A stretch of DNA of 64,000 nt from a virus (IMGVR_UViG_3300030685_000016:62001-126000); one strand, 5' to 3'. Numbered from the stretch's first letter, positions 1 through 8,907 are shown. Notes: a model not told the origin generated them from the letters alone. Made by a program: numbers and translations.

Positions 1-62
1 GTTCTAACAAAATCTTCAAACAATTCCATCTCTACTTTACTAATCCATACTCCATTATTCAT
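1..62 (-). CDS. Unidentified protein, N-terminal fragment
   Basis: The ATG at 62-60 overlaps the TAA of the upstream winged-helix gene by one base (TAATG), a typical coupled start. About 20 residues are visible, beginning MNNGVWISKVEMELFEDF, before the window ends. Nothing can be said of its function except that it is probably co-transcribed with the winged-helix gene. Confidence 0.55.
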   Translation of the reverse strand, partial: MNNGVWISKVEMELFEDFVR

Positions 63-814
63 TATAATACAACCTCTACATATTTATTTGGATGCTTCAA
101 TCTATCCAATTCTTCTTTAATCTGCTTATTTTCTTTTAAAACAATATCTAACTGCAATGCCATCGTATCAATTTTTAAATCTGTCTTATCTAATCTATCT
201 TCATGATTCTGTAACTTAAATACAATCGCTTGTTCTAACTCATTTAAATGAAATATCTTCTCATTTATCATTAATCCAGTATCTTTATCTTTAACACCTG
301 TCCTAATTATATCCAAATATCCCTTCTCTGCTAAACTCTTATTATGCTTCACAACTGTATTATAAGACAAATTAATAATCTCCGCTAACTTCGTATCTGT
401 ATACGTAAGCTTTCCAAACCCCTCTAAATCCTTAAACATATATTGTTGAGTCGCAACTATATACGCCTTTTCATTAGCAGTTAGATTCTTCATTTCTAAA
501 AACTCCAACGAGAACGGTTCAAAATTCTTATAAGGATTAAAATGATAAACATTTTTTCTCCCATCCTTTGTAACCTCAATATATCCCAATTCCTTTAAAG
601 TCTTAATTGATTTCAACACCGTAGGTTTAGAACTACTCGATAACTCCATTATTGTTTCTATTGATGGAAAACACGTCTTCGTCACCTTATTCTGATGTTT
701 CTTTATACATACATATATCAACAAATCCTTAGGTGATAAATCCGTACCTCTTGTCATATCATTTGGCAACTGAACATGCTGTAACGATTCTTTTTTCTGA
801 TTTTCTTCTTCCAT
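62..814 (-). CDS. Winged-helix replication initiator-like or regulatory protein
   Basis: About 250 residues. Two DNA-binding winged-helix-like segments can be seen: residues ~25-100, with recognition-helix text SKPTVLKSIKTLKELGYI followed by a beta wing, and ~120-190, with LAEIINLSYNTVVKHNKSL. The C-terminus (~205-250) is a charged coiled coil. Two HTH units plus a tail is the layout of plasmid-type initiators and of some phage regulators. I place the start at MEEEN (814), not the upstream MYIKL, because a TACCTTTG promoter box at 836-843 overlaps the earlier start. Three 22-bp-spaced repeats lie upstream at 1004-1062, which supports an iteron-binding role. The initiator call is inference; a transcriptional repressor is the main alternative. 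Confidence 0.6.
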   Translation of the reverse strand: MEEENQKKESLQHVQLPNDMTRGTDLSPKDLLIYVCIKKHQNKVTKTCFPSIETIMELSSSSKPTVLKSIKTLKELGYIEVTKDGRKNVYHFNPYKNFEPFSLEFLEMKNLTANEKAYIVATQQYMFKDLEGFGKLTYTDTKLAEIINLSYNTVVKHNKSLAEKGYLDIIRTGVKDKDTGLMINEKIFHLNELEQAIVFKLQNHEDRLDKTDLKIDTMALQLDIVLKENKQIKEELDRLKHPNKYVEVVL

Positions 815-835
815 ATTTTTAATTAATTTAATATA

Positions 836-843
836 CAAAGGTA
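836..843 (-). promoter_or_regulatory. Bacteroidota-type -7 promoter box
   Basis: On the - strand the sequence reads TACCTTTG, matching TAnnTTTG, the -7 element known from Bacteroidota. It lies about 22 bases before the MEEEN start at 814, which leaves a short leader. It supports both the start choice and the host assignment. Confidence 0.5.
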
Positions 844-1003
844 AAGAAATTTTTTCATATTTTACCTATTTTATAAAAAGTTTTAAATCACTTCCCACAA
901 CTTCCCCACATTCCATTTTCCCACATTATCAATAGTCAATTTATAGAATTTCCCAATCTCAACATTATCATATTTCCTCATCTCCAAAAATTTTACTATT
1001 CCA

Positions 1004-1062
1004 TTTCAAAAAGTACCCGACACTTTTTCAAAATGTACCCCATAGGATTTCAAAAAGTACCC
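1004..1062. repeat. Three iteron-like repeats, 22-bp period
   Basis: TTTCAAAAAGTACCC occurs at 1004-1018 and 1048-1062, with a one-base variant ending TTCAAAATGTACCC at 1040. The repeat ends fall at 1018, 1040 and 1062, exactly 22 bp or two helical turns apart. Direct repeats at helical spacing beside a winged-helix protein are typical of initiator or repressor binding sites. The flanks (839-1210) are AT-rich, hold CCCACA-rich stretches and a palindrome ATTCGCGAAT near 1165, and contain no gene. Confidence 0.55.
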
Positions 1063-1210
1063 TCTAACTATATATACTACATACTGAAAAAACTAAACTT
1101 AAAGGGGATTTCCTTTCCCACTTTTCCCCAAAAAATTTTTTTCTAAAAATTTTAAAGATTCGTGATTCGCGAATTGAGAATTTTAAGAAAATATGAAATT
1201 CTAATTTATC

Positions 1211-1870
1211 TTATTCTTTAAATTTCCAAATAAATCCATAGATAGTTTTTCTACTACTACCACAACATTCTCCAATTTTATTAGACTTAGTTTTTTGAAC
1301 TAATCCTTCAATAGATCTTGCAGCATCTGCAATTGAATTAAACTCCTCAATTAAATTATCCTCCAAATCATATTTCTGAACCTTCTTCTTTTTATCATTC
1401 TGTGATTCTGACAACTTCTTTTTAGTTTCTTCTGATTTAACATATCCAGTCCTTCCGAGAGATAAATTATCTAATTGTTCTTGAGTTTTAGGAATAGTTT
1501 TTAAATGTTCCTTCATCTCTTCTGTATGTTTATATCCAATATTACCTTCTCCTCCCTTATTTAGATTATACCCAAATTCAGACATATCTGTCTTATATAA
1601 TTTTATATATCTTTTTTCTAACTTATTCAACACCCTCTTAAGTTTTTCTTTATCTGGTGTTGGTTTAAATTTAATTATAACCTCATATCTAAAATTCTCA
1701 AATCCATATTTTCTAATAGCATTTCCAAAATACGTCTGACTTTTTATATCCTCATTTTTATGATGACTTTTTCTACTACTCTCATTAATCGTCTGTCCAA
1801 CATACCTCTTTCCACTTGGGGAAATATATACATAAATTAATCCAATTCTAAACTCCTTTACACTAACCAT
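1211..1870 (-). CDS. GIY-YIG homing endonuclease with NUMOD domains
   Basis: 219 residues. The N-terminus has GLIYVYISPSGKRYVGQT, a GIY-YIG motif with IYVY and YVG, and a conserved GxGGEGNIG-type stretch near residue 105. Residues ~110-135 (GYKHTEEMKEH) match NUMOD3-type DNA-contact repeats. The C-terminus (VQKYDLEDNLIEEFNSIADA to IYGFIWKF) matches a NUMOD1-type HTH. Such enzymes nick or cut DNA to spread themselves or an intron. I see no intron core around it, so it looks free-standing. Its Trp codon is TGG, unlike the three TGA-bearing endonucleases elsewhere in the window. Confidence 0.85.
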   Translation of the reverse strand: MVSVKEFRIGLIYVYISPSGKRYVGQTINESSRKSHHKNEDIKSQTYFGNAIRKYGFENFRYEVIIKFKPTPDKEKLKRVLNKLEKRYIKLYKTDMSEFGYNLNKGGEGNIGYKHTEEMKEHLKTIPKTQEQLDNLSLGRTGYVKSEETKKKLSESQNDKKKKVQKYDLEDNLIEEFNSIADAARSIEGLVQKTKSNKIGECCGSSRKTIYGFIWKFKE

Positions 1871-2161
1871 AATTTCTAATTTTTAAATTTTTACTATATT
1901 TTATCTATTTTATCTGATACAAATTTACAAAATAAATTTTATTAAAATTCTATAATACTATCCCATGTTAAATTAAAGACAAGAGACCATTCTAATTCCA
2001 TTATTTTCATATATTATGAACAAGAATCTTAAAAAAATTTTTTTATTTATATTTCAGAAGCCCAGGGCCTGTCTCCCAACTTACCCCCAGCCTTAAAGGG
2101 CGAGAAACCCTAACAAAAAACAATACACACACATATTTTAAAAACAATTAAAAAAATCACA

Positions 2162-2671
2162 ATGGAAAAGTTAAACATTGAACAATTTGAAGCAGAATTA
2201 AAAACTGCCGGTATGGATGAAGCCAAAATTTCCGCAGACATTCAAGCAAATTATTTACCAGAAAGTGGTACGTTTGAATCCTACGAAATTGTCAACGCGA
2301 ATCAACCGACTGTTCACGTCCGTATGCTCACAACTAACGGCGGTTCAATTAGTCTTAATGGTTTGCGTGGTGTTGCTCACTTTGGCGACAAAGAGAGTAT
2401 CACATTAGGCAAAATTGAGAAGGCTGGCTCAACTCTGAATGGCAAATTTGCGATGAAAAGTGTGACTAACATTAACCCACAACTTGGGGGAAAAATTGCA
2501 AAAGTCGTTTCCAATTTACTTGGACGTGATTTCAAAGCAGTTGCAACTCCGGGTTATGTTCTCCGCACAAAGTTAGGTGCAGACCTGAAACCTGTTGGTT
2601 ACGATACCGAAGCGAAGGCCAAAGAAGCCATCGTATCCAAAAATTTCTACAAAGTTGAAATTATCTATTAA
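2162..2671 (+). CDS. Unidentified 169-aa protein
   Basis: Not recognised. It is soluble, with no signal peptide or membrane segment. Base composition is clearly richer in G and C than the neighbours, which suggests high expression or a different origin. A central stretch (GGSISLNGLRGVAHFGD) looks like beta-strand. It is the first + strand gene after the divergent region; 1871-2161 holds only AT-rich DNA and a C-rich patch near 2065-2115. Confidence 0.65.
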   Translation: MEKLNIEQFEAELKTAGMDEAKISADIQANYLPESGTFESYEIVNANQPTVHVRMLTTNGGSISLNGLRGVAHFGDKESITLGKIEKAGSTLNGKFAMKSVTNINPQLGGKIAKVVSNLLGRDFKAVATPGYVLRTKLGADLKPVGYDTEAKAKEAIVSKNFYKVEIIY

Positions 2672-2766
2672 GGTAATCCAAATTTGTAAATTAAAAAATA
2701 AGGGAGAGCAATCTCCTTTGTTTTTTAAAAAGTTTCTATTATTAAGTATAATCACTAAATTTCATT

Positions 2767-3048
2767 ATGGAATATGCAATTATTGGCATCCCTGAAAAAA
2801 ACCAAAATTGGGATGAGTCTAAGATTAAAACTATTCGTGGAAAATTTGAAAACAATGAATTACTTGATTTTGAAACGAATAAAATTATGTCCATAACTAC
2901 ATACGGTATAATGTATGATCAGATTAATGGACGTAAAGGTTGGTTTAATATCGCACCATGGATTGGTGATGATATGGTAATCTTCCAAGCTATCGTGGTT
3001 GATGAGTTTCCAAAGCATGTTTGGAATAAATTAGATCATATTAGATAG
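2767..3048 (+). CDS. Unidentified 93-aa protein
   Basis: Not recognised. It is a small soluble protein of mixed charge, rich in aromatics near the C-terminus (GWFNIAPWIGDDMV). It stands alone between non-coding regions. A short hairpin, GCAC/GTGC followed by ATTTTTAA, near 3096-3116 may end its transcript. Confidence 0.6.
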   Translation: MEYAIIGIPEKNQNWDESKIKTIRGKFENNELLDFETNKIMSITTYGIMYDQINGRKGWFNIAPWIGDDMVIFQAIVVDEFPKHVWNKLDHIR

Positions 3049-3128
3049 CAACTGCACAGGAGGTATAACGCATTTCTATTCATTAGTAATAGGAAGCACC
3101 TTAGAAGTGCATTTTTAAAAAATTTATC

Positions 3129-3161
3129 GAAGGCAGACATGTAACGGGATGAACTGCCTTC
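3129..3161 (+). ncRNA. Hairpin, 8-bp stem
   Basis: GAAGGCAG (3129-3136) is a perfect complement of CTGCCTTC (3154-3161), with a 17-base loop. There is no T-run, so it does not read as a simple terminator. Confidence 0.4.
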
Positions 3162-3170
3162 TCCACACTA

Positions 3171-3255
3171 TCCAAAAATTACCTGTTAGACAAGCATCTA
3201 AATACTAAAAAATCTAATAGTATATAGTATTGAATAAAATGGTGTAGTTTTTGGA
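3171..3255 (+). ncRNA. Structured RNA closed by an 8-bp stem
   Basis: TCCAAAAA (3171-3178) pairs with TTTTTGGA (3248-3255). Inside, AATACT pairs with AGTATT near 3201-3232. No reading frame fits. A further weak closed element at 3312-3390 has GTCTC/GAGAC outside and AGCAT-GAAT-ATGCT inside. Function unknown. Confidence 0.4.
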
Positions 3256-3426
3256 ATGGATTGTATTGTGGATAATATTGAGGATGAAAGCCTGCGAGGT
3301 AAAGGATGGAAGTCTCGGGTTAGGGCGTTTAAGCATGAATATGCTCCATCACGTGGATGACCACATGAAGTAAAGATAAGTGTTTGAGACAGAGGGTTAT
3401 TGAAGTCTCGTTTTTGGCCAGTAAAT

Positions 3427-3465
3427 CCTACTCTTTCCGTAAGTTTCGGAATTGGGGAGAGTAGG
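3427..3465 (+). terminator. Terminator-like hairpin
   Basis: CCTACTCT (3427-3434) pairs with AGAGTAGG (3458-3465). An inner TTCCG/CGGAA hairpin sits within, and TATTTTAT follows. It precedes the gene at 3498, so it would end the RNA made from the 3049-3420 non-coding stretch. Confidence 0.45.
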
Positions 3466-3497
3466 TATTTTATGAAAAAACTAAAAATCTAAGATGT

Positions 3498-3749
3498 ATG
3501 GATAAAATAGTTGTTGGACCAGTAAAATGTTCCGATGAAAATTATACGGTAAAAGCTGTTGTATCAGGTGATAGCTTAGAGATTGTAACCGGTAGTAGCC
3601 TGAGGATAACTTCTCAGAGACCATATAAGGAAGAGATTGTTCCGTTGTCTATTAAGAATCTCAAGAGGTTGTTGAAAACAATTGGATCGAGTGAGGATAG
3701 ACGAATGGCCCAGGGAAAGATTGAAGGGTTTTTGGGGTATTCAATTTAA
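3498..3749 (+). CDS. Unidentified 83-aa protein
   Basis: Not recognised. Residues 1-45 look beta-rich and residues 50-80 helical and basic (IKNLKRLLKTIG). It lies 3 bases before the next gene and the two probably form one transcript. Confidence 0.55.
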   Translation: MDKIVVGPVKCSDENYTVKAVVSGDSLEIVTGSSLRITSQRPYKEEIVPLSIKNLKRLLKTIGSSEDRRMAQGKIEGFLGYSI

Positions 3750-3752
3750 TAG

Positions 3753-4010
3753 ATGTTAGTTAGGAAGAGAGATTTTAAGATTATGGGGATAACAGAAAAT
3801 GGTAATGCGTTTCTGGAGGCTTTCCCGAGTTTGCCAGATGTTGATCAAGTGTTGATCAGTAGAGGGGCAATCAATGTGCTGTTTTTATTGGGTGATACGA
3901 TAACAAATGATACGAAAGTAAAGTTGAAGTATCGGGAGTTTATAAGGGATAATCGAAAGTTTATTTATATAAATTCTATAGAACCAATGTTGAAAATAAA
4001 ATCAGTCTGA
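3753..4010 (+). CDS. Unidentified 85-aa protein
   Basis: Not recognised. It is basic (RKRDFK at the start, KLKYREFIRDNRKF later), with no membrane segment. It pairs with the preceding 83-aa gene. A hairpin AAATCA/TGATTT overlaps its 3' end at 4002-4024. Confidence 0.55.
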   Translation: MLVRKRDFKIMGITENGNAFLEAFPSLPDVDQVLISRGAINVLFLLGDTITNDTKVKLKYREFIRDNRKFIYINSIEPMLKIKSV

Positions 4011-4899
4011 AAGATTGATTTGGGGAGAGTGAGTTCTCCTCAAGGATGAATGTTACAGCCCTCAGGATTTGAGATAATCCATGGCTCATCCGTAACGCGT
4101 GATTTAATTACGTAACTGATGTAACGAGGCAGGTTTCTTGTCTTTAGGATAAATCGTGAATTCATAAGCGATGAAAGTGATGGTGTAGTTAAAAGCGAAA
4201 CTATTGCGATGATGAAAGTCATTCTGTATGAAAACCAATTTAATATCTATAGTATGGTGTAGTGGGAACTCGGAAGAGTGAAGCGATAGTATTATAGACT
4301 TGGGTTTGACTAACTTGAGTTGAGTGGTAACACAATAAGAATTAAATTGATTCGTTTCTCAAAATCATTGTCGTGATGAGGGAGATGTTTATTGTTAGAT
4401 TGTATGCCCTATTTTATCATTCCCAAATGATGAAGCTCCTGGGGAGGAGAAGTAGAAATAGTAGGGCAGTGTACAGTTGATGAAGTGAGTATGTTTGACA
4501 GCAGAAAACAGGGAGGCGTTGTATCTAAACCATTCAAAAGATGGCATGATGACAAACGCAATCACGTCTACCAAAGAAGTCCTTTTAAAAAATTTAAAAT
4601 TCGTTAGAAACGAAATTCAAAAATTAATAAAAGTAAAATCCAAAAAGTATTGCGTCTGATGTATGAAAATACAGTTATCCATTTGTGAAATGATGGGATG
4701 TGGACCTCGGAAGGGAAAGCATTATTTGAAATGAGTAATCAATTAGTAGATGCAGGGATGTATCGTGTTCTTCCAAGAAGCTAAGGATGAAAGGAGTAGG
4801 ATATATAGTATGTCAGAGGAGTTGCGGGAACTTAAAAATCCGTCTGTATGTTGTCTACCTATAGAAGTATAGGTGTGTTGTAATCCGAAAGGAGTATAA
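4011..4899 (+). other. Non-coding region with many hairpins
   Basis: There is no convincing gene in 889 bases. Visible hairpins are GGAGA/TCTCC (4024-4039), CTCCT-GGGG-AGGAG (about 4435-4449), TTCGTT-AGA-AACGAA (about 4606-4620) and ACCTATA-GAAG-TATAGGT (4857-4874). No T-arm or group I core is visible. The region resembles the other structured non-coding stretches of the first 16 kb. Confidence 0.4.
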
Positions 4900-5130
4900 A
4901 TGGCAATAGAAAACGTCAGGACTCAGCGTTTTAAAAAATACCACGGTCGTATTGGTTCTCTTCTAATAACAGAGGATCTATCCAGTAAATTGCTGGCGTT
5001 TGTCAGAGTTCAGATAACTGATAAAAAAATATTAATGGAGGGTAATAGCCATGTACTATTATTGCAGTGCTTACGTAATTGGGATATGGCCCGTGTTTAC
5101 TCAGGCTATACTGCAGAAAACTCCATTTAA
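4900..5130 (+). CDS. Unidentified 76-aa protein
   Basis: Not recognised. It is basic at the N-terminus (TQRFKKYHGRIG) with a helical hydrophobic middle. A GAAAGGAG sequence 6 bases before the ATG is one of the few Shine-Dalgarno-like sites in the window and supports this start. It is isolated inside non-coding DNA. Confidence 0.5.
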   Translation: MAIENVRTQRFKKYHGRIGSLLITEDLSSKLLAFVRVQITDKKILMEGNSHVLLLQCLRNWDMARVYSGYTAENSI

Positions 5131-5291
5131 AAATTAACATGTCCTGCAACTCAAGAAAAAGTCAAGAGGTATTGGCGACAGCACGGACGTAAAATCGTTG
5201 AGGATGGTTTAAAATACTGTCGTAGCAGCTGTACTTGAGGCATGTTTGAATATATTATTATTAGTAAACGGTAATATGTTCTAATCCCATA

Positions 5292-5328
5292 AGTGGACAC
5301 AGTGGATATAATAGTCCACTAAAATATT
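5292..5328 (+). repeat. Hairpin repeat, copy 1
   Basis: A GGACACAGTGGATATAA block with an internal stem AGTGGA (5301-5306) / TCCACT (5315-5320), followed by AAAATATT. A second copy lies at 10154-10190, where the stem bases differ but still pair. The rest of 5131-5545 is non-coding and holds a TGCAAAAC direct repeat around 5338-5407. Confidence 0.5.
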
Positions 5329-5545
5329 AGGATGATTTGCAAAACATCTCGTACTTGATCCAGCAATCCGGAAATTCGGACCGAGCTAGAGTGAGACTGC
5401 AAAACGATAACAGAAGAAATAATAAACTCTTTTGTAAATCATCTACAATACAATAGAAAAGACATGATATTTGTCGTATTCCTGGGCATGAAGACAAACT
5501 GCTTTTTAGTGCTAAATCTAATTATTTACATAAAAACCTAAACCA

Positions 5546-5743
5546 ATGATTGAGTATTTTCAAATTGAAATGATTGATTATAAACTCGACAAAATGGTTG
5601 AGTTTACAACACGTGGTAAATTAACAAGAGCCATAGTTAATGGCAAATCAACTGCTTGTATTACTAATGAGTATGATGTGCCTATTATTATAGCAGCACC
5701 ATCAGTGCTCATTCGTGATTCTACTGGTAAATTGTTGTATTAA
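5546..5743 (+). CDS. Unidentified 65-aa protein
   Basis: Not recognised. It is a small, probably beta-rich soluble protein ending DSTGKLLY. It is isolated, with a structured RNA starting 7 bases after its stop. Confidence 0.5.
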   Translation: MIEYFQIEMIDYKLDKMVEFTTRGKLTRAIVNGKSTACITNEYDVPIIIAAPSVLIRDSTGKLLY

Positions 5744-5749
5744 AATATT

Positions 5750-5819
5750 AGCAGAGATAAAGACAGGTGCATGAAATAGTACAGTAGAACTGGCTATCAG
5801 AGTAATGCATCACTCTGCT
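5750..5819 (+). ncRNA. Structured RNA closed by a 7-bp stem
   Basis: AGCAGAG (5750-5756) pairs with CTCTGCT (5813-5819). The element is flanked on both sides by TAAAATATT, as in the 5292 and 10154 repeats. It directly follows the 65-aa gene. Confidence 0.4.
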
Positions 5820-6285
5820 TTAAAATATTCATCCCTAGAAGAACAGGATGATACCGAATCGCGACGGTATAGTCAGATACGATTATTGTTTACGAATGCA
5901 TGCGTAACAATGAGGATATTTGATGGCTTCAACAAGAGATATTTGTTAAGTAAATAAGCGAAGTAATGATATCTCCATTATTAGCAAACTATGAAACCTG
6001 GTATAACACTAAAAGATTTGGCCAGCTATATTCCTCAGGATATTCCTGTGGATTGAGGTATGCCAGTCTAGTTCCCAAGTGTATGGAAAGTCTTTTGGAG
6101 GGAATTTATGTAATTACAAATTAGGTCTGGTGTTGTATCATCGGCCACCCCAAACTCAGTCCTAGTGCTTGTATAAGCAATGGACAGTCTGCCGCTACCT
6201 GAAATACTGGTTGCCTTAAATGGCTCTTCGCGGCTCAAAATGTTGTTTGACGAACTTCATACCTTATAGGTTAAATGTCAACTGT
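5820..6285 (+). other. Non-coding region with consecutive stem-loops
   Basis: Visible stems are ATACCG/CGGTAT (5851-5870, loop AATCGCGA), ATTGTTTACG/CGTAACAAT with one bulge (5885-5911), GAGATAT/ATATCTC (5936-5975) and CCTCA/TGAGG near 6033-6058 inside TGGC/GCCA. No gene is seen. The density of closed stems suggests one or more structured RNAs rather than decayed genes. Confidence 0.4.
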
Positions 6286-6349
6286 AAACTCTCCCAAGAT
6301 CTCAGACGTCGAACTACTAGTTTAGTTACCGAATGTTGAGGGAGAGTTT
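6286..6349 (+). ncRNA. Structured RNA closed by a 10-bp stem
   Basis: AAACTCTCCC (6286-6295) is perfectly complementary to GGGAGAGTTT (6340-6349) around a 44-base interior. ATTTAAAA follows, so it could also act as a terminator. The next 290 bases, up to the lipoprotein gene, show nothing clear. Confidence 0.45.
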
Positions 6350-6639
6350 ATTTAAAAATATACACTGACTTTTTGTCAGTAGGGGAATGTGAGTTGATTC
6401 TCTATTTCTCCACAAGGGTTTGGTTTCTAACTAAAGAAAGAAAAGATTATCAAGTTAAACCTATAAAGGTTAAAAAAGAAGAAACATCCAAAGACATTTG
6501 GCAAAAACAAAAAAAGAAATAATCTTGTAATATCAGGATTATTTCTTATACTCGTAAAAGTTCCGAGTATAAAAAGAAGAATAGGAATGCTAGTATATAT
6601 GTTGAAATACATTTAAAGCTCAAACTCAAACATCTAAAA

Positions 6640-6993
6640 ATGAATAAATTATTTGTTATATTATTAATCTTACTAGCTATATCATGTAGAAGTAAGCCAG
6701 ATCCAGAGATATCTTATATAGATATGGATCTTAGAATTGTATTAATCAATTCACAATCCATTTTGTCTCAGAATAAATTCCATAAGCCTCAGTTATGTAA
6801 TATTGTATTATTTGAGACACTAACAACTGATCCTAAGTTATATTTTGAATATAATAATTGTGATATAGATTTTCGGTCTATATTAATTAATACTAAATGG
6901 TTATACAATCATTGCCCAGGAGATACTGTTCATTTTAACTATATTAAGAAATCAAGATTCTTTACAATTAAACCTGAATTAATTCCTAAATAA
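6640..6993 (+). CDS. Small lipoprotein
   Basis: 117 residues. The N-terminus MNKLFVILLILLAISC is a lipoprotein signal peptide with a lipobox ending at Cys16, so the product should be lipidated and held in the cell envelope. The mature part has several further Cys (HKPQLC, YNNC, NHC). Function unknown; a surface role such as superinfection exclusion is possible but unsupported. Confidence 0.65.
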   Translation: MNKLFVILLILLAISCRSKPDPEISYIDMDLRIVLINSQSILSQNKFHKPQLCNIVLFETLTTDPKLYFEYNNCDIDFRSILINTKWLYNHCPGDTVHFNYIKKSRFFTIKPELIPK

Positions 6994-7003
6994 TATTAAT
7001 CAT

Positions 7004-7816
7004 ATGTGTAAATTCTTTTCATTTATTACTAAAGGAGATGGAATACCCCTCTTCATTGATACAGATGCTCGTATAAAACTTAAGCATGAAAGTTCTGATT
7101 TTGATTCCCATAGCTTTATTGCAGCATATCACAATTTGGATGATGATCTGGTTAATAAGTATGAATACAATCCTTGGAAGAGAGTCTTTGTAATTGATAC
7201 GATGAATGCTTTTAGCAATATAGGAGAAAAATTAAGAGATAATGAAGAGGCAAATATTTGGGCTGATTCTTATGATTTTTCTAAAATTATTGCTTCGGGT
7301 TATTATGATCTTGATGATGCATCTTTTCCTATAGAAGGAATAAAACTTCCTGAGGTATTTTATGGTAATATACTCCTAAATGATATGAAAGACTTTAAGA
7401 AGGTTACTCTTCCCAGAATTATGAATGCATTAAGATTTGAGGATCAAGATCTTACAGATGTGATTTTTCCGGAAGAAGTAGATCAATTAATAGTTAGACA
7501 TTGTAATCTTAGAAATGTTACTTTTCCAAAGAAAATGGGAACACTAAAAGCTATAGGTAGCACTTTTTCATCAAATGTCATATTACCTAAGGGAATAGAT
7601 TTTGTGGATGTTGAAGGAGCTGATATTAATGGTATGATTTTTCCTGAATATGTAAGACATTTGGATATTCAAAAATGTGATGTTACTGGTGCAAAATTAC
7701 CAAAGCAAGTAAATCGTCTATATAGTTCTCAGGCTTATACTAGAGCTGAAACAAAATTGTTTTTACCTGAAATTGTAGTTGATATATGTAAAAACAGTAC
7801 AATTATAAATAATTAA
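7004..7816 (+). CDS. MCKFFSF-type phage protein with repeats
   Basis: 270 residues. The start MCKFFSFITKGDG resembles a family I know from phages as hypothetical proteins. From about residue 110 the sequence has repeated units of the form xLxxVxFPxxV (TDVIFPEEV, RNVTFPKKM, NGMIFPEYV, TGAKLPKQV), suggesting a right-handed beta-helix of pentapeptide or leucine-rich type. It probably shares a transcript with the lipoprotein, 10 bases upstream. Biochemical role unknown. Confidence 0.6.
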   Translation: MCKFFSFITKGDGIPLFIDTDARIKLKHESSDFDSHSFIAAYHNLDDDLVNKYEYNPWKRVFVIDTMNAFSNIGEKLRDNEEANIWADSYDFSKIIASGYYDLDDASFPIEGIKLPEVFYGNILLNDMKDFKKVTLPRIMNALRFEDQDLTDVIFPEEVDQLIVRHCNLRNVTFPKKMGTLKAIGSTFSSNVILPKGIDFVDVEGADINGMIFPEYVRHLDIQKCDVTGAKLPKQVNRLYSSQAYTRAETKLFLPEIVVDICKNSTIINN

Positions 7817-7839
7817 AAATCTAGAGTGCATAACAGGTA

Positions 7840-7986
7840 ATGCTGTTAGATGTATTAACATATATTGCTGTCTTTGGTATCTGTATACTAGTTCTACTAG
7901 TCAACCTGTTGAAGGAAACAGAATATGTGTTAATACGTTTAGGTCTATACGATGCTCAAACTCAAACAAAAACAAAATTATCATGA
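7840..7986 (+). CDS. 48-aa single-pass membrane protein
   Basis: Reads MLLDVLTYIAVFGICILV onward, one transmembrane helix at residues ~5-24, then a basic tail. Its TGA stop overlaps the ATG of the next gene (ATGA). Function unknown. Confidence 0.5.
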   Translation: MLLDVLTYIAVFGICILVLLVNLLKETEYVLIRLGLYDAQTQTKTKLS

Positions 7987-8270
7987 AAAAATTTATTGTA
8001 GACTTATTGTATACAATACTTATAAATTACATTGTAGGTATTTGTATAATGGTATTACTTAATGCAGATGCATTAAAAGTAATCAGTTCCCCTCTTTGGT
8101 TAGAAATAACTAATCCTTTTACTTGGACTTGGGAAGTTCATCGTTTGTTGATCATTTGTTCCATTATTACTTTTTCAACATTCTTTTATCCATTTGGTTG
8201 GAGAAAAAAAGGTAATTCAAGAGGGCATCACAATTTACCAAGAGAAATGCGTGAATTGATTAACTCATGA
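7983..8270 (+). CDS. Two-pass membrane protein, 95 aa
   Basis: Hydrophobic helices at about residues 5-25 and 55-73, with a short loop between and a basic C-terminus (GWRKKGNSRGHHN). Overlaps both neighbours by ATGA junctions, so the genes from 7840 to 9085 form an operon. Function unknown. Confidence 0.55.
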   Translation: MKKFIVDLLYTILINYIVGICIMVLLNADALKVISSPLWLEITNPFTWTWEVHRLLIICSIITFSTFFYPFGWRKKGNSRGHHNLPREMRELINS

Positions 8271-8581
8271 AAAATCTCAGAGAAAAAATACTTCAGTTAA
8301 GAGATAATCTAACTGATAGCCAATATCTCTATTTAATGAGAAGAAATACAGTTGAAGATTTTAGAGATGCACTGAAGATAATGATGTCTGTTGAGCAAAA
8401 TCTAAAGACTTTGGAAGTATTTAAGTTTCTACTTTCTTTATTATCTGAGGAATGTAATGTAATTCAGACTGAATTGGTATTACCTGAAAAGAAATACATT
8501 TTGAAATTTCAGAATTATACATTAAAGACTGAAATGACTCGTGAGTTTACTGGTTTTAAAGATGGGGCTACATGCAGCTGA
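8267..8581 (+). CDS. Unidentified 104-aa protein
   Basis: Not recognised. It is helical and charged, with no membrane segment. It starts inside the preceding stop (ATGA), and its 3' end overlaps the 46-aa ORF that follows by 20 bases. Confidence 0.5.
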   Translation: MKNLREKILQLRDNLTDSQYLYLMRRNTVEDFRDALKIMMSVEQNLKTLEVFKFLLSLLSEECNVIQTELVLPEKKYILKFQNYTLKTEMTREFTGFKDGATCS

Positions 8582-8702
8582 ATTACTTTCAGAAGTAGTA
8601 AAAGCTTTTAACTGGACAAGACATTGCAATGCAGCTAGTGTTGTACGTCATTTAGGTAGTTACTTTGATCTTTATAATGAAGGATCAATAATATTCAATT
8701 AA
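8562..8702 (+). CDS. Unidentified 46-aa protein
   Basis: A short frame starting MGLHAAELLSEVVKAF and ending SIIFN, mostly helical. It overlaps the upstream gene by 20 bases and fills the gap to the next gene. Confidence 0.45.
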   Translation: MGLHAAELLSEVVKAFNWTRHCNAASVVRHLGSYFDLYNEGSIIFN

Positions 8703-8712
8703 GTAATTTCTT

Positions 8713-8907
8713 ATGGATAACCTTGATCTTAATGATAAACTCTCTAAAGCACAAAAAACTTTAGAGAGTTTGTCCTCTAAAAAATGTGGGTCCATAGATA
8801 TTAGAAGGGCTCTGGAAAATCTTAATAATGTGAGACAGCAGATTGCACAAACTAGGTTATTCAGAATTATTAATACTGAAGATCCAGAATATTTTACTGA
8901 TGAATGA
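8713..8907 (+). CDS. Unidentified 64-aa protein
   Basis: Not recognised. It is helical, charged and possibly coiled coil (DLNDKLSKAQKTLESL). Its TGA stop overlaps the ATG of the following gene. Confidence 0.5.
   Translation: MDNLDLNDKLSKAQKTLESLSSKKCGSIDIRRALENLNNVRQQIAQTRLFRIINTEDPEYFTDE

Noticed and set aside
1004-1062. Three repeats as a CRISPR array
   Set aside because: Repeat plus spacer is 22 bp, with 7-bp spacers and no cas genes; iterons explain it better.
6427-6612. - strand 61-residue hydrophobic frame
   Set aside because: AT-rich antisense frame without a start context or coupled neighbour; all surrounding genes are on the + strand.
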